Assembly: GCF_009295515.1 (NCBI RefSeq)
Contig: NZ_RQVV01000016.1
Coordinates: forward strand, 1 to 64,000
Source: Erwinia endophytica
GTDB taxonomy: Bacteria; Pseudomonadota; Gammaproteobacteria; Enterobacterales; Enterobacteriaceae
DNA: 64,000 nt
Reading direction: 5' to 3'
This document shows, piece by piece, positions 30,720 through 41,097 of this stretch. The position numbers and the translations under genes are program-made. How positions within the stretch are numbered: the stretch's first letter is position 1; every line of letters begins with the position of its first letter. The notes beneath the pieces are model-generated. The model did not search any database and had not been told where the DNA came from. It saw nothing but the letters and a program-made list of their open reading frames with translations.

Positions 30720-31460
30720 ATGGCCCCGACTTCTTTTGTCCCGCAGTATCAGATCCGCGGTTTCACGTTACTGGGATTGGGTGATATGGCGGAGATGCTG
30801 GACTATCTCTATCAGGGGGATCGGCTGAAAACCGGCACACTGGTGGCGATCAATGCCGAAAAGGTGCTGATAGCCGAGAGTAATCCAGAGATCCATCAGT
30901 TGATCGATGCGGCAGAGTATAAATATCCTGATGGCATTAGTATTGTGCGTTCTATCCGCAAGAAGTATCCGCACGCCAGAGTGTCACGCATTGCTGGCGC
31001 CGATTTGTGGGAAGGGTTGATGGAGCGGGCCGGACGTGAAGGGACGCCTGTGTTCCTGGTTGGCGGCAAACCGGCCATCCTGGCACAGACAGAAGATAAG
31101 CTCCGTCGGCAATGGAATGTGAATATTGTTGGTTCACAGGATGGTTACTTTGCGCCAGCCGACCGTGAGGCGCTGTTTTCCCGTATTGTGGCCAGTGGGG
31201 CGACGATTGTCACGGTGGCAATGGGTTCCCCGCGGCAGGAAGTACTGATGCGTGACTGCAAAGCTGTTTATCCACAGGCCTTGTATATGGGCGTAGGAGG
31301 TACTTATGACGTTTTTACCGGGCAAGTGAAACGGGCCCCAAAGATCTGGCAGAAAATGGGGCTGGAGTGGCTGTACCGGCTAATTTCGCAGCCTTCTCGT
31401 CTGCGTCGTCAGCTCAAGTTGCTGAAATACCTAAATTATCATTTGCGCGGTGAGCTTTGA
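30720..31460 (+). CDS. wecG: UDP-ManNAcA transferase
   Basis: This 246-residue family GT26 enzyme adds ManNAcA to lipid I to give lipid II. The family segments [32 protein letters not shown] and [12 protein letters not shown] are present. Start at 30720 has TAAGGAACG before it and gives the same length as E. coli WecG; an upstream TTG has no binding site. It is the last ECA gene. yifK, next to it in E. coli, is absent. Confidence 0.95.
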   Translation: MAPTSFVPQYQIRGFTLLGLGDMAEMLDYLYQGDRLKTGTLVAINAEKVLIAESNPEIHQLIDAAEYKYPDGISIVRSIRKKYPHARVSRIAGADLWEGLMERAGREGTPVFLVGGKPAILAQTEDKLRRQWNVNIVGSQDGYFAPADREALFSRIVASGATIVTVAMGSPRQEVLMRDCKAVYPQALYMGVGGTYDVFTGQVKRAPKIWQKMGLEWLYRLISQPSRLRRQLKLLKYLNYHLRGEL

Positions 31461-31763
31461 TGTTCTTTTTTGCCGTGTCCAGTGTGGCTGGCGCCTGAAT
31501 CATTTACTATTCAAATTGCCATCAGGTGACCAGCGAGCAAGTTCCGACTCTGGCTGGTCAACCGGGGCGCTCGCACCGCTGGTATACCTGCGACCAGGCG
31601 TTGTGACGGGTATATAAAGCAGCTATTTAGCGGTGATAATCGGCTTAAAACGACTGTGTGATAGACAGAATGCACAAAGCGTAATCAAACAGGATTTTTT
31701 GTGCAAAAAGCACTGGACAGGATCGGCTCAAATCCGTAGTATCCCCATCCGCAACGGCGCTAC
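31461..31763 (+). promoter_or_regulatory. wecG-tRNA spacer with tRNA operon promoter
   Basis: This 303-base stretch holds no gene. A perfect 8-base inverted repeat TGACCAGC/GCTGGTCA (31527-31534 and 31553-31560) lies about 65 bases after wecG, without a T tract. The tRNA promoter is TGGACA (31714-31719), 17 bases, TAGTAT (31737-31742), followed by a CG-rich stretch (CCCCATCCGC) of the kind found at stringently controlled promoters. Confidence 0.7.
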
Positions 31764-31840
<77 letters not shown>

Positions 31841-31898
31841 CTAAGTTGTGCGCAAGAGCTGCGGTGGTAGTTTTACCGCGTTAGGTAGTAGCAGGTGT

Positions 31899-31975
31899 GG
31901 TGGCTATAGCTCAGTTGGTAGAGCCCTGGATTGTGATTCCAGTTGTCGTGGGTTCGAGTCCCATTAGCCACCCCA
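31899..31975 (+). tRNA. hisR: tRNA-His (GTG)
   Basis: A 77-base tRNA including the extra 5' G (G-1) typical of bacterial tRNA-His, anticodon GTG at 31933-31935, encoded CCA. Second in the operon. Confidence 0.97.
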
Positions 31976-31990
31976 GATTTTGTCAGGCAG

Positions 31991-32077
31991 GCGAAGGTGG
32001 CGGAATTGGTAGACGCGCTAGCTTCAGGTGTTAGTGTCTTAACGGACGTGAGGGTTCAAGTCCCTCTCTTCGCACCA
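31991..32077 (+). tRNA. leuT: tRNA-Leu (CAG)
   Basis: An 87-base class II tRNA with a long variable arm, anticodon CAG at 32025-32027, encoded CCA. Third in the operon. Confidence 0.97.
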
Positions 32078-32115
32078 CAAAATCTTCAGTAACTTAGCCA
32101 TAAAAAAGATGTTTT

Positions 32116-32192
32116 CGGCGAGTAGCGCAGCTTGGTAGCGCAACTGGTTTGGGACCAGTGGGTCGGAGGTTCGAATCCTCTCTCGCCGACCA
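32116..32192 (+). tRNA. proM: tRNA-Pro (TGG), copy 1
   Basis: A 77-base tRNA, anticodon TGG at 32150-32152, encoded CCA. Identical over its full length to the second copy at 32264-32340; spacers around the copies differ. Confidence 0.97.
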
Positions 32193-32263
32193 TATTTCTA
32201 AATCTTGCAGACGCAGGGTTTTGCTTAAAGATCTGTGGATCTAAGCGTAGTAGCAGTAATATC

Positions 32264-32340
32264 CGGCGAGTAGCGCAGCTTGGTAGCGCAACTGGTTTGG
32301 GACCAGTGGGTCGGAGGTTCGAATCCTCTCTCGCCGACCA
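32264..32340 (+). tRNA. tRNA-Pro (TGG), copy 2
   Basis: A 77-base tRNA with anticodon TGG at 32298-32300, identical to the copy at 32116. E. coli has a single proM at this place, so this is a local duplication. It is the last gene of the operon. Confidence 0.97.
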
Positions 32341-32347
32341 TCTTTAG

Positions 32348-32373
32348 AAACCCCGCTTCGGCGGGGTTTTTTT
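32348..32373 (+). terminator. Terminator of the tRNA operon
   Basis: AAACCCCGC-TTCG-GCGGGGTTT: a 9-pair stem with a TTCG loop and seven T's. Confidence 0.94.
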
Positions 32374-32482
32374 ATTGTCTAAAGAAAACGCCCAGCCAGG
32401 CTGGGGGTCAGTAAAGCTTTCAGCTATAAGTCGGTTATAAAAAACCCTTTTGATTTTTATCCGTTGCCAGAAAATGTCGTTC

Positions 32483-32595
32483 TGTCTCATAATTGAGACG
32501 GATAACTCATTGTTATATAACTAATTTACTTAACTATACATGTGCTGTCGCCAAATGACGACGTGCGGTATGGTGTTTGTCGCAGATTAGCAACG
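32483..32595 (+). promoter_or_regulatory. Three GlrR-type activator sites
   Basis: Three copies of a TGTC-N10-GACR-like motif stand upstream of glmZ: TGTC-N10-GACG at 32483-32500, TGTC-N10-GACG at 32546-32563, and TGTC-N10-AACG at 32578-32595. GlrR (QseF/YfhA), the sigma-54 activator of glmY in E. coli and of glmY/glmZ in some relatives, binds TGTC-N10-GACA. The distance of about 115-230 bases from the transcript start is usual for an enhancer. Confidence 0.72.
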
Positions 32596-32641
32596 GTACG
32601 TCACATGAAATGTGAGAGGGTTTCTGAATTAAAATGTTATT

Positions 32642-32654
32642 TATCAATGAATTG
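32642..32654 (+). promoter_or_regulatory. IHF site before glmZ
   Basis: TATCAATGAATTG fits the IHF consensus WATCAA-N4-TTR at every fixed position. It lies between the GlrR-type sites and the -24/-12 promoter, where bending would bring the activator to the polymerase. Confidence 0.72.
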
Positions 32655-32681
32655 AATGTTTTTCTTGCGGGAAATCCTGTT

Positions 32682-32698
32682 TTGGCATGAACTATGCA
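32682..32698 (+). promoter_or_regulatory. Sigma-54 promoter of glmZ
   Basis: TTGGCATGAACTATGCA fits the -24/-12 consensus YTGGCACG-N4-TTGCW with two mismatches. The invariant GG (32684-32685) and GC (32696-32697) have the right spacing, and the GC lies 13 bases before the conserved glmZ 5' end at 32710. A weak sigma-70 -10 box (AATATT) overlaps, so dual use is possible. Confidence 0.72.
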
Positions 32699-32709
32699 AT
32701 ATTACACAC

Positions 32710-32908
32710 GTAGATGCTCATTCCACTGCTTATGATTGTTCACACTTCATAAATCCGGAATGATGCAGAGCCCTACGGTACCTGTTGTCCACCAGCCGCT
32801 ATTGTCGCAAGACTTTAACGGTATCAGGACACTACGTTGAGTCAGGTATCAGCCAAATCTGATCTGATCTTTTATACACCTGCCGGAGTGATGGCAGGTG
32901 TTTTTTTT
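32710..32908 (+). ncRNA. glmZ: GlmZ small regulatory RNA
   Basis: This roughly 199-base RNA begins GTAGATGCTCATTCCA, as E. coli GlmZ does, and lies next to hemY as in E. coli. A 5' stem (TCATTCC, 32718-32724, with GGAATGA, 32757-32763), the conserved CAGAGCC segment and the ACGTTGAGT segment are visible. The 3' end is a terminator: CACCTGCC/GGCAGGTG (32877-32900) and eight T's. Known role: with Hfq it base-pairs to the glmS mRNA and raises glucosamine-6-phosphate synthase; RapZ and RNase E destroy it unless decoy GlmY is abundant. Confidence 0.93.
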
Positions 32909-33030
32909 AACGTTAACTTCAGCATAACGTCACGTCTAACTCAAGCCCATTATATCCAGATCTTACCCAGCAATAATGGACGTGAGTAAACCCTCAATCT
33001 GCCGTCGATAATGTGGAAGACCCCACGGGA

Positions 33031-34221
33031 TTATGGTGTATTCTTCAGCGTCAGCAGCAATCCTTCACGACGCATTTCTGCCGCTTCTTCTGGCTTATGC
33101 TGACGGTCAAGTGTATCGGCTAGCCAGGCGTAATCGAATGCGTCAGGACGTTGTTTCAGTGCTTCTCTGAAGACGTCGCTGGCCTGTTCCCACTCACCAT
33201 GCTTCATCAACAGTTGCCCCAGAGTACTGTGTAACAGAGGTGTCGCACCTTGCTGTTTGATCTGCTGGCGCAGTACTTTTTCCAGTTTTTCCGGATCGCC
33301 GGTTTTCAGGCGCGGCATTAACAGCACCAGGCGCTCATCATAACGATGTTTCAGACCGTCCAGGACGATTTGCTGTGCTGTCTCGTGGTCATCACAAACG
33401 ATAAGGTGGTTTGCCATCTCAACCTGTAACGTGGTCTCCTGGCGAGTTTTACGGCTTTGGTTATGCCACCATTGTTTCAGACCTGCGCTACCCTGGTCGG
33501 CCATAGCCTGATTCATTAATCCCAGCCAGGCTTCCTGTTGTAGCGCCAGCCGGTGGGCCTCATCGGCTACTTGAGATTTTTCCATCGCAGGCAAAATATC
33601 CAGCAGGGGTCCCCAGGCCCCGGTGCGTACATAAGCCTGTTCGGCCAGACGCAGGACTTCAGGATGACGGGGTGCCACCTCCAGCAGACGATCTACACCG
33701 TGTCGGGCGGCATGGTCTTCGTTACGGGCCAGTTGCAGTCGTACGCGAGTAATTTCTACTGGCAACGGGTCGTTACCGGCCAGTTCAGTCGCTCTTTCGA
33801 GATGTTGATTAGCGCGGATCTCATCACCACGTTGTTGAGCCGCCTCAGCTGCCAGCAGGTAATTGGCTACGGGTTGTTCAGCATGATCAGCGTTGCGTGA
33901 CAGCAGTTTTTCAACCTGGCGATGATCGCCTTCGACCATCTTCATCAGCGCAGCACTGGTTTGCTTACGCGCGCGATGGCGTTTGCGCCCCATAAACCAG
34001 CCGCGAGTTCTGACGCCGGTACGCAACAGGCGACGTAACAGCCATTCCACCAACAGGATAACTATTAGCGCAAGGATGAGAATGACTGCCAGACCCGTCA
34101 CGCTGGTTTCAATATTCCAGTTATCGGTCTGGATCAAAACATAGCCCTGGTGACCCGCCAGCATTGGGCCGAGCACCACGCCTGCTATCAGTAACAGAAA
34201 AAGTATCAGGACCTTAACCAT
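33031..34221 (-). CDS. hemY: HemY, haem-locus TPR membrane protein
   Basis: This 396-residue protein has two N-terminal membrane helices (about 1-22 and 41-62) and a cytoplasmic/periplasmic-facing TPR-rich remainder of helical repeats. It matches enterobacterial HemY, which is not the Bacillus protoporphyrinogen oxidase of the same name; its exact role in haem synthesis is unknown. It starts two bases after the hemX stop and is the last gene of hemCDXY. Confidence 0.93.
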   Translation of the reverse strand: MVKVLILFLLLIAGVVLGPMLAGHQGYVLIQTDNWNIETSVTGLAVILILALIVILLVEWLLRRLLRTGVRTRGWFMGRKRHRARKQTSAALMKMVEGDHRQVEKLLSRNADHAEQPVANYLLAAEAAQQRGDEIRANQHLERATELAGNDPLPVEITRVRLQLARNEDHAARHGVDRLLEVAPRHPEVLRLAEQAYVRTGAWGPLLDILPAMEKSQVADEAHRLALQQEAWLGLMNQAMADQGSAGLKQWWHNQSRKTRQETTLQVEMANHLIVCDDHETAQQIVLDGLKHRYDERLVLLMPRLKTGDPEKLEKVLRQQIKQQGATPLLHSTLGQLLMKHGEWEQASDVFREALKQRPDAFDYAWLADTLDRQHKPEEAAEMRREGLLLTLKNTP

Positions 34222-34223
34222 GC

Positions 34224-35354
34224 TTATTCTCCCTGCTGCTGTTGCCCGGCACCAGGCTGGGCCAGCAGGTTGCGTACACGCGTTTGCATCAGTTTATCCA
34301 GCAGTGGCTGACTTTGTAGTGTGCTGGGAAGGTCCATGGACACACTTTGCTGACTGAGGTCATCCAACTGCCCGAGGAAGGCTTTGGTGGCAGGATCGTT
34401 GGTATCAAACCACGCACGAACCCAGGTTGCCACGGTACCAATAGACTGTTTGTAGATTTCGTTCTGATGGCGCGGTACTGCCTGCGCGGCAATCAATAGC
34501 TTTGAGCGGATGTTTTCACGCAGATAAATGTCCTGGTTAGGGGCCAGCAGGGGTTCTGCGTTGCTGTCGCGGCGGCGGATAGTAATAAAGTCATCCATGA
34601 AGTTATGCCAGCTTTTCGCCAGGTTTTGCCGCCACTCGCGTAACGATGATGACAGTTCGCCGTCATCGACGTCCATCGGGGCATCATTATCGTCATTGTC
34701 AGCCAGACGCAGGTTATCCACCCCGTTGGAAAGTTGGTTCAGCTTGAGGATGATGCCGTCGTAATCGATCTGACTGACCGCAGACAACGTACTGATGTCA
34801 TGCGTCAGTGCTCGTCGTACATCGAGCAGGCTGGGGTCATTCATTTCTGCCAGGCTATGGTCAGCACTTTTCAACAGGGCTGCCGCCGTGGTGACATCCT
34901 GATCGCTCCATAGCTTACGTCCCGCCAGTTTGACCAGATAATCGGCCTGGGCCAGAAGCCAGATGCGCGCATCGCCACCGGAGATCGTCGCGACTTTTTC
35001 TTTTAACTGGTCAAGTTGCTGGCTGATGGCTGCCTGTTGCTGGCGGTCGGTGTCTAACACGTTGGTCTGCGTCGCCAACTGTTGCACAAAGGTCTGCTTG
35101 TCGCTAACCGACTGCTGCTGAAGAGAGGACAATTGCTGAGCCAGCGCCTGATTGGCAGAGGTTAGCTGTTCGGTCTGATGTTTACCGTTAATATAAAGAC
35201 CAGCTGTTGAAGCCAGCGCAATCACGATCGCCAGTACTGCCAACGCAGTGGCGGGATTCCGCGATTTGTGGTCAGGCTTTTGCTCTGGTGGTGAGGCCTC
35301 TACCGTTGGGGGGGTCTCATCAACCATGGCAGAGGAATCTTTTTGTTCCGTCAT
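34224..35354 (-). CDS. hemX: HemX, membrane-anchored haem-locus protein
   Basis: This 376-residue protein has an acidic, Pro-rich cytoplasmic tail (1-38), one membrane helix (about 39-58), a coiled coil rich in Gln (60-125) and a conserved helical domain with [20 protein letters not shown]. It was once called uroporphyrinogen methyltransferase, but no SAM-binding motif is seen. Start at 35354 (MTEQKDSS) agrees with E. coli; an ATG five codons upstream is possible. Confidence 0.92.
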   Translation of the reverse strand: MTEQKDSSAMVDETPPTVEASPPEQKPDHKSRNPATALAVLAIVIALASTAGLYINGKHQTEQLTSANQALAQQLSSLQQQSVSDKQTFVQQLATQTNVLDTDRQQQAAISQQLDQLKEKVATISGGDARIWLLAQADYLVKLAGRKLWSDQDVTTAAALLKSADHSLAEMNDPSLLDVRRALTHDISTLSAVSQIDYDGIILKLNQLSNGVDNLRLADNDDNDAPMDVDDGELSSSLREWRQNLAKSWHNFMDDFITIRRRDSNAEPLLAPNQDIYLRENIRSKLLIAAQAVPRHQNEIYKQSIGTVATWVRAWFDTNDPATKAFLGQLDDLSQQSVSMDLPSTLQSQPLLDKLMQTRVRNLLAQPGAGQQQQGE

Positions 35355-35377
35355 TGTGGCACATCCCATATTTAAGT

Positions 35378-36118
35378 TTATTGTAACGTCCGCAATAAAG
35401 CGTCGTTATCGGCACCATCGGCCACCTTGATATCGCGCCAACCCAGTTCCCTGGCACGGGTAGCCAAGCGTTCACTGACGACAATCAGTCGGCAGTGCAG
35501 AAGCCATTCCTCACGATCAATAGTGGGAAACAGCGAATATAGCTGTTGTAGCATTTCACTGCTGGTGACCACCAGAGTGGTAATGCCGCGGTCGCGCCAG
35601 CGGCGACCTTCGATTGAACCTTGATAATGCTTTGCACAGCGTTGATAGCATTCAACGAACTGTACATGAGCGCCGCGTTGTTGCAAGGTTTCTGCCAGAA
35701 GTTCACGCCCGCCATTGCCCCGTAGGATCAACGCCTGCTTACCGGAGATTTTTTGTAACGCCGGTAATTGTATCAGTACCTCACTGGTTTCACGTTCCTC
35801 AGGCCAGACCACATCCAACCTACTGGCGGCATGGAAGGCTAATGCCGTGGTGCGACCTATAGCATAATAGTTCAGGTTGGTTGGCCACGTAGCCCCAGCG
35901 CGCACCAGGGCAGGATGAGCATAATGAATGGCGTGTTGTGAAAGGATAAACACCAGAGATCCTGCCGGCAGGGAGACAAGCTCGCCGGACAGGCTGTTCA
36001 GCCCTGTTCCCGGCGTGAATTCAATCAGCGGCATTGACCAGGCAACCTTTCCCACCTGACGTAAGCGGCCGACCAGCTCGTCGGCAGCTGGTTCGGGACG
36101 GGTGACCAGAATGGTCAT
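35378..36118 (-). CDS. hemD: Uroporphyrinogen-III synthase
   Basis: This 246-residue two-domain enzyme closes hydroxymethylbilane with inversion of ring D. It begins [19 protein letters not shown], and the conserved VVTSSEML segment is present. As in the family, overall sequence conservation is low. Its start overlaps the hemC stop by four bases. Confidence 0.94.
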   Translation of the reverse strand: MTILVTRPEPAADELVGRLRQVGKVAWSMPLIEFTPGTGLNSLSGELVSLPAGSLVFILSQHAIHYAHPALVRAGATWPTNLNYYAIGRTTALAFHAASRLDVVWPEERETSEVLIQLPALQKISGKQALILRGNGGRELLAETLQQRGAHVQFVECYQRCAKHYQGSIEGRRWRDRGITTLVVTSSEMLQQLYSLFPTIDREEWLLHCRLIVVSERLATRARELGWRDIKVADGADNDALLRTLQ

Positions 36119-37056
36119 GCGGGAGGATTCCCTTGATAGACGCTGGACAAAATTTCACGGCCGCCATTGTTCAGCAATTCGTCAGCCAGGGAAATCCCCA
36201 TGGTTTCTGCGTTTTTACGCGGGCCACGACGCTCGCCCTGGATGATCACCGAGCCATCAGGCGCGCCAATCAGACCGCGTAGCCACAGCTCATCGCCATT
36301 AAGGACGGCAAAACTGCCGATGGGAACCTGACAGCCGCCTTCCAGACGGGTGTTCATCGCGCGCTCGGCTTTTACGCGCACGGCGGTGTCTTCATCATGC
36401 AGCGCAGAGAGTAGGGCGATGGTCTCTGCGTCATCCACACGACACTCAATACCTACGGCGCCCTGGCCCACCGCTGGCAGAGACTCTTCCGCTGGCATGG
36501 CATGGCGAATACGATGGGACAGATCCAGACGCTTCAGCCCGGCGACGGCCAGAATAATGGCGTCGTAATCACCCGTATCGAGTTTAGCCAACCGTGTTCC
36601 CACGTTGCCGCGCAACGAGCGAATAATCAGATCAGGTCGACGAGCGCTGAGTTGGCACTGGCGACGCAGGCTGGAGGTCCCGACCACGGCGCCCAACGGC
36701 AGGCTATCGACCGAGTCGAATTGATTGGAAACGAAGGCATCCCGGGGATCTTCCCGTTCACAGATGGTGACCAGTCCCAGTCCTGCCGGGAAGGCAACCG
36801 GTACGTCTTTCATTGAGTGAACGGCAATATCTGCGCGGTCAGATAACAGTGCCAGTTCCAGTTCTTTGACGAACAACCCTTTGCCGCCGACTTTGGCTAA
36901 AGGTGTATCGAGGAGTACATCTCCTTTGGTCACCATTGGCACCAGTTCAACGCGAAGCCCGGAATGGCAAGCCATCAGACGGTGCTGAACATATTGTGCC
37001 TGCCATAGCGCAAGCGGACTTTGCCTGGTGGCAATTCTTAAAATTTTGTCTAACAT
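36115..37056 (-). CDS. hemC: Porphobilinogen deaminase
   Basis: This 313-residue enzyme polymerises four porphobilinogens to hydroxymethylbilane. The cofactor cysteine lies in EGGCQVPIG (about residue 242); [15 protein letters not shown] and SLRRQCQL are typical. Equal in length to E. coli HemC. It is the first gene of hemCDXY and divergent from cyaA across 287 bases. Confidence 0.96.
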   Translation of the reverse strand: MLDKILRIATRQSPLALWQAQYVQHRLMACHSGLRVELVPMVTKGDVLLDTPLAKVGGKGLFVKELELALLSDRADIAVHSMKDVPVAFPAGLGLVTICEREDPRDAFVSNQFDSVDSLPLGAVVGTSSLRRQCQLSARRPDLIIRSLRGNVGTRLAKLDTGDYDAIILAVAGLKRLDLSHRIRHAMPAEESLPAVGQGAVGIECRVDDAETIALLSALHDEDTAVRVKAERAMNTRLEGGCQVPIGSFAVLNGDELWLRGLIGAPDGSVIIQGERRGPRKNAETMGISLADELLNNGGREILSSVYQGNPPA

Positions 37057-37229
37057 GCTTGTTACCGTTTTTATCGTTCAATGATTATCCTATCATTGAT
37101 ACGGGAATGCTGTCAGTTTCCGCAGTTTTAAGCGGTGGAGAAGCGTTGGTGTGAGGAATCTTAGGATTGAACGATTGTAAAGCATGCTAAACTGTTGTGT
37201 AGCGCAACTTTCTTTACGGTCAACTGGTC

Positions 37230-37251
37230 AGATGTTAGATTGATCACGTTT
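37230..37251 (+). promoter_or_regulatory. CRP site upstream of cyaA
   Basis: TGTTA-GATTGA-TCACG (37233-37248) fits the CRP half-site pair TGTGA-N6-TCACA with two mismatches. E. coli has a very similar site at the cyaA promoter, through which cAMP-CRP represses cyaA. Confidence 0.75.
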
Positions 37252-37343
37252 CCAGCAATAATTCGCACGACTATTTTTAAATCAAGCGGCGGATTTCGGG
37301 AACAGGTTTTTTTATAAGCACTGGGATAATCAGGCGAGACGTC

Positions 37344-39899
37344 TTGTACCTCTACATAGAGACACTGAAACAGAGACTGGATGCCATCAATCAACTGCGC
37401 GTAGATCGCGCATTGGCTGCTATGGAACCCGCGTTCCAACAGGTTTACAGTCTGCTGCCAGCCTTATTACATTATCATCATCCGCTGATGCCGGGTTACC
37501 TTGAAGGTGACGTTCCACATGGCATCAGCTTTTACACGCCTGATGAAAGCCAGATAAAATATCTTAATGATTTAGAAAAGAAATCAAGATTAAGTGCCGC
37601 TGTCCCCCCCCCAGGAGAGATGCCGATCACGGGTGTCTACTCAATGGGCAGTACCTCTTCGGTTGGTCAAAACCTCACATCAGACCTTGATATCTGGGTC
37701 TGTCACCAGTCATGGCTGGATAATGAAGAACGCCTCTGCCTGCAGAAAAAATGTACTCTGTTGCAGAAGTGGTGTGCAACGATGGGGATGGAAGTCAGCT
37801 TCTTTCTGGTCGATGAAAACCGTTTTCGCCATAACGAAAGTGGGAGCCTGGGCGGTGAAGATTGTGGGTCCACCCAGCATATCCTGTTGCTGGATGAATT
37901 CTACCGTACTGCGGTTCGTCTGGCTGGCAAGCGTATCCTGTGGAGCATGGTGCCTGGGGAAGAAGAAGAGCACTATGACGATTATGTGATGTCGCTGTAT
38001 CAGAAGGGGGTGCTGACGCCGAACGAGTGGCTGGATCTTGGTGGTCTGGGCACACTCTCAGCTGAAGAGTATTTTGGGGCCAGCCTGTGGCAGTTGTATA
38101 AAAGCATTGATTCGCCGTATAAAGCCGTGCTGAAAACACTCCTGCTGGAAGCTTATTCCTGGGAATACCCCAAAACCAGTCTGTTGGCAATGGACATTAA
38201 ACAGCGCCTGCATGATGGCGAGATCGTGTCGTTCGGCCTCGATCCTTATTGCATGATGTTGGAAAGGGTGACGCATTATCTTACCCGCATTGATGATCAC
38301 GCCCGCCTCGATCTCGTTCGGCGCTGCTTTTATCTGAAAGTGTGCGAGAAGCTGTCGATGAATACCGGTGAATCCGGCTGGCGGCGTGAAATCCTCAGTC
38401 AACTGGTCAGAGAGTGGGGCTGGGATGCACAGCGCATTGAGATGCTGGATAGCCGCGCTGAATGGAAAATCGAACGTGTGCGCGAAGCGCATAATGAACT
38501 GCTGGATGCGATGATGCAGAGTTATCGCAACCTGATCCGCTTCGCCCGTCGTAATAATCTGAGCGTCAGCGCCAGCCCGCAGGATATCGGCGTGTTAACG
38601 CGGAAACTCTATGCGGCGTTTGAAGCATTACCGGGTAAAGTCACTCTGGTTAATCCGCAGATATCCCCTGACCTGTCTGAACCGCATCTGACTTTTATTC
38701 ACGTTCCACATGGTCGTGCGAATCGCGCCGGCTGGTATCTGTATAATCAGTCGCCTGATATGCAATCGATAATCAGTCATCAGCCGCTGGAATATAACCG
38801 CTACCTTAATAAGCTGGTGGCGTGGGCGTGGTTTAATGGTCTGCTGACCAGCAAAACCCGCCTGCATATCAAAGGCAATGAAATTTGTGATTTAGCGCGA
38901 CTGCAGGCGCTGGTGGCGGATGTTTCGCACCACTTTCCGCTGCGGTTGCCCGCCCCCACGCCGAAGGCGCTTTACAGCCCTTGCGAAATTCGGCATCTGG
39001 CGATTATTGTCAATCTGGAGTATGACCCCACCGCGGTCTTCCGTAATCAGGTGGTACATTTTGATTTCCGTAAGCTGGACGTATTCAGCTTCGGTCAGCA
39101 ACAGCAGTGCCTGATTGGTAGCATCGACCTGTTGTATCGTAACTCGTGGAATGAGGTGCGTACGTTACATTTCAATGGCGAACAGGCGATGACTGAAGGA
39201 TTGAAAACCATTCTGGGCAAAATGCATCAGGATGCCGCGCCGCCGGATTCCGTTGAGGTGTTCTGCTATAGCCAGCATTTACGTGGGTTAATCCGTACCC
39301 GTGTTCAGCAACTGGTATCAGAGTGCATTGAACTGCGTCTTTCCAGCACGCGTCAGGAGCCCGGGCGCTTTAAAGCTGTGCGTGTGGCTGGGCAGACGTG
39401 GGGCCTGTTTTTTGAGCGGCTGAGTGTGTCGGTACAGAAGTTGGAAAATGCCGTAGAGTTCTACGGCGCTATTTCCAACAACAAGTTGCACGGGTTGTCG
39501 ATCAAGGTGGAAACCGACCAGGCACGCCTGCCTGCGGTGGTGAATGGCTATGCCAGCGAGGGGATCATCCAGTTTTTCTTTGAAGACACTCAGGACGACC
39601 ACGGCTTTAATATCTACATCCTTGATGAAACCAACCGGGTAGAGATTTATCATCATTGTGAAGGGAGTAAAGAAGACCTGGTGCGTGACGTGAGCCGTTT
39701 CTATTCGTCTTCTCATGATCGCTTTACCTACGGCTCCAGCTTTATCAATTTCAATCTGCCGCAGTTTTACCAGATTGTGCAGGTAGATGGGCGTTTCCAG
39801 GTGATCCCTTTCCGTAGCGAGACCCTGACGCAACTGTGTGCTTCGGTGTCAGATAACGAGTCCAACACCGATTACGTCCAGCGCTACCAGATGCATTAA
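37344..39899 (+). CDS. cyaA: Adenylate cyclase, class I
   Basis: This 851-residue enzyme makes cAMP. The N-terminal catalytic domain has the nucleotidyltransferase signature GSTSSVGQ (102-109) with DLD at 114-116; the C-terminal half senses EIIA-Glc of the PTS. The start is TTG at 37344 ([12 protein letters not shown]), as in E. coli, where the weak start limits synthesis. The extreme C-terminus differs from E. coli. The gene cyaY, which faces it in E. coli, is not found downstream. Confidence 0.97.
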   Translation: MYLYIETLKQRLDAINQLRVDRALAAMEPAFQQVYSLLPALLHYHHPLMPGYLEGDVPHGISFYTPDESQIKYLNDLEKKSRLSAAVPPPGEMPITGVYSMGSTSSVGQNLTSDLDIWVCHQSWLDNEERLCLQKKCTLLQKWCATMGMEVSFFLVDENRFRHNESGSLGGEDCGSTQHILLLDEFYRTAVRLAGKRILWSMVPGEEEEHYDDYVMSLYQKGVLTPNEWLDLGGLGTLSAEEYFGASLWQLYKSIDSPYKAVLKTLLLEAYSWEYPKTSLLAMDIKQRLHDGEIVSFGLDPYCMMLERVTHYLTRIDDHARLDLVRRCFYLKVCEKLSMNTGESGWRREILSQLVREWGWDAQRIEMLDSRAEWKIERVREAHNELLDAMMQSYRNLIRFARRNNLSVSASPQDIGVLTRKLYAAFEALPGKVTLVNPQISPDLSEPHLTFIHVPHGRANRAGWYLYNQSPDMQSIISHQPLEYNRYLNKLVAWAWFNGLLTSKTRLHIKGNEICDLARLQALVADVSHHFPLRLPAPTPKALYSPCEIRHLAIIVNLEYDPTAVFRNQVVHFDFRKLDVFSFGQQQQCLIGSIDLLYRNSWNEVRTLHFNGEQAMTEGLKTILGKMHQDAAPPDSVEVFCYSQHLRGLIRTRVQQLVSECIELRLSSTRQEPGRFKAVRVAGQTWGLFFERLSVSVQKLENAVEFYGAISNNKLHGLSIKVETDQARLPAVVNGYASEGIIQFFFEDTQDDHGFNIYILDETNRVEIYHHCEGSKEDLVRDVSRFYSSSHDRFTYGSSFINFNLPQFYQIVQVDGRFQVIPFRSETLTQLCASVSDNESNTDYVQRYQMH

Positions 39900-39933
39900 T
39901 AGCGCTCAGGTGACTGTGGACGATGAGGTGCGG

Positions 39934-39955
39934 AGTGGGCTACCCACTTTCCTTT
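39934..39955 (+). terminator. Possible terminator after cyaA
   Basis: AGTGGG-CTA-CCCACT, a 6-base perfect stem, is followed by TTCCTTT. The T tract is broken, so strength is uncertain. Confidence 0.5.
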
Positions 39956-40045
39956 CTGCGAGATGCGATCATTTTTTCCTGTTGCTTTTAGCACTTCACC
40001 TGCGATGATAGGCAATCAACAGGTATCAATTGAGTAGAATAAGCA

Positions 40046-40246
40046 ATGAACAAAGTGATTTGCCAGATGGCGCTGGCGCTGGCTGTCGCCAGTCTGGTGG
40101 GATGCGGATTGAAAGGGCCTTTGTATTTTCCGCCACCGGAACAACCGAAGCAACAAACTCCACCAGTGACCAAATCAGCGACCAATAAAGAGCCGCAGTC
40201 GACAACAACTGTCACCGGTTCTTCGGGCGAACAATCAGCTCAGTAA
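40046..40246 (+). CDS. lptM: LptM, small lipoprotein
   Basis: This 66-residue protein (formerly YifL) has a signal peptide with lipobox LVGC (Cys20), then [10 protein letters not shown], conserved in the family, and a Pro/Thr/Ser-rich tail. LptM helps LptD of the lipopolysaccharide translocon fold with correct disulfides. A possible promoter is TTGCTT (39982-39987), 16 bases, GATGAT (40004-40009). dapF follows closely. Confidence 0.92.
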   Translation: MNKVICQMALALAVASLVGCGLKGPLYFPPPEQPKQQTPPVTKSATNKEPQSTTTVTGSSGEQSAQ

Positions 40247-40272
40247 CTATGGCGCACCCATTGGAGCTAAAA

Positions 40273-41097
40273 ATGCAGTTCTCCAAAATGCACGGTTTGG
40301 GCAATGACTTTATGGTGGTCGATGCCGTGACGCAAAACGTCTATTTTTCTCCTGAATTGATCCGTCGCCTGGCGGACCGATATCAGGGGGTAGGTTTTGA
40401 TCAACTGTTGCTTGTTGAACCACCGTACGATCCTGACCTCGATTTTCATTATCGTATTTTTAATGCAGATGGCAGCGAAGTCGCTCAGTGTGGCAATGGC
40501 GCGCGTTGTTTCGCCCGTTTTGTCCGGCTGAAAGGGTTAACCAATAAAAGTGATATTCGCGTCAGTACTCAGACTGGCCGTATGGTGCTCACTGTCACCC
40601 CGGATGAACTGGTGTGTGTGAACATGGGCGAGCCGAACTTCGAACCTCAGCAGGTGCCGTTTCGCGCCAACAAAGCCGAAAACATCTATTTGATGCGTGC
40701 AGCCGAACAGACGGTGATGTGTGGGGTCGTCTCAATGGGTAACCCACATTGCGTGTTGCAAGTGGAAAGTGTCAAAACCGCGTTGGTGGAATCGCTCGGC
40801 CCAGTTCTGGAAAGTCACGAGCGTTTCCCGGAGCGGGTGAATGTTGGTTTTATGGAAGTCGTTAGCCGCGAGCACATTCGCCTGCGCGTTTATGAGCGTG
40901 GTGCGGGTGAAACCCTGGCTTGTGGTAGCGGAGCCTGCGCTGCCGTGGCGGTCGGGATCCAGCAACAGCTGCTGGCGGAAAAAGTGCGTGTCGACCTGCC
41001 CGGCGGCAGCTTAAATATTGCCTGGAAAGGCCCGGGGCATCCGTTGTATATGACCGGTCCTGCTACTCACGTTTATGACGGATTTATTCATTTATGA
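40273..41097 (+). CDS. dapF: Diaminopimelate epimerase
   Basis: This 274-residue cofactor-free racemase makes meso-diaminopimelate for lysine and peptidoglycan. The two catalytic cysteines are Cys73 (CGNGARC) and the one in [10 protein letters not shown] (about 217). Start at 40273 ([13 protein letters not shown]) has GGAG before it and gives the E. coli length. It overlaps yigA by four bases. Confidence 0.97.
   Translation: MQFSKMHGLGNDFMVVDAVTQNVYFSPELIRRLADRYQGVGFDQLLLVEPPYDPDLDFHYRIFNADGSEVAQCGNGARCFARFVRLKGLTNKSDIRVSTQTGRMVLTVTPDELVCVNMGEPNFEPQQVPFRANKAENIYLMRAAEQTVMCGVVSMGNPHCVLQVESVKTALVESLGPVLESHERFPERVNVGFMEVVSREHIRLRVYERGAGETLACGSGACAAVAVGIQQQLLAEKVRVDLPGGSLNIAWKGPGHPLYMTGPATHVYDGFIHL

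Noticed and set aside
31878-32340. Short plus-strand frames running through the tRNA-Pro copies
   Set aside because: They translate tRNA sequence and its spacers; the RNA genes explain the sequence.
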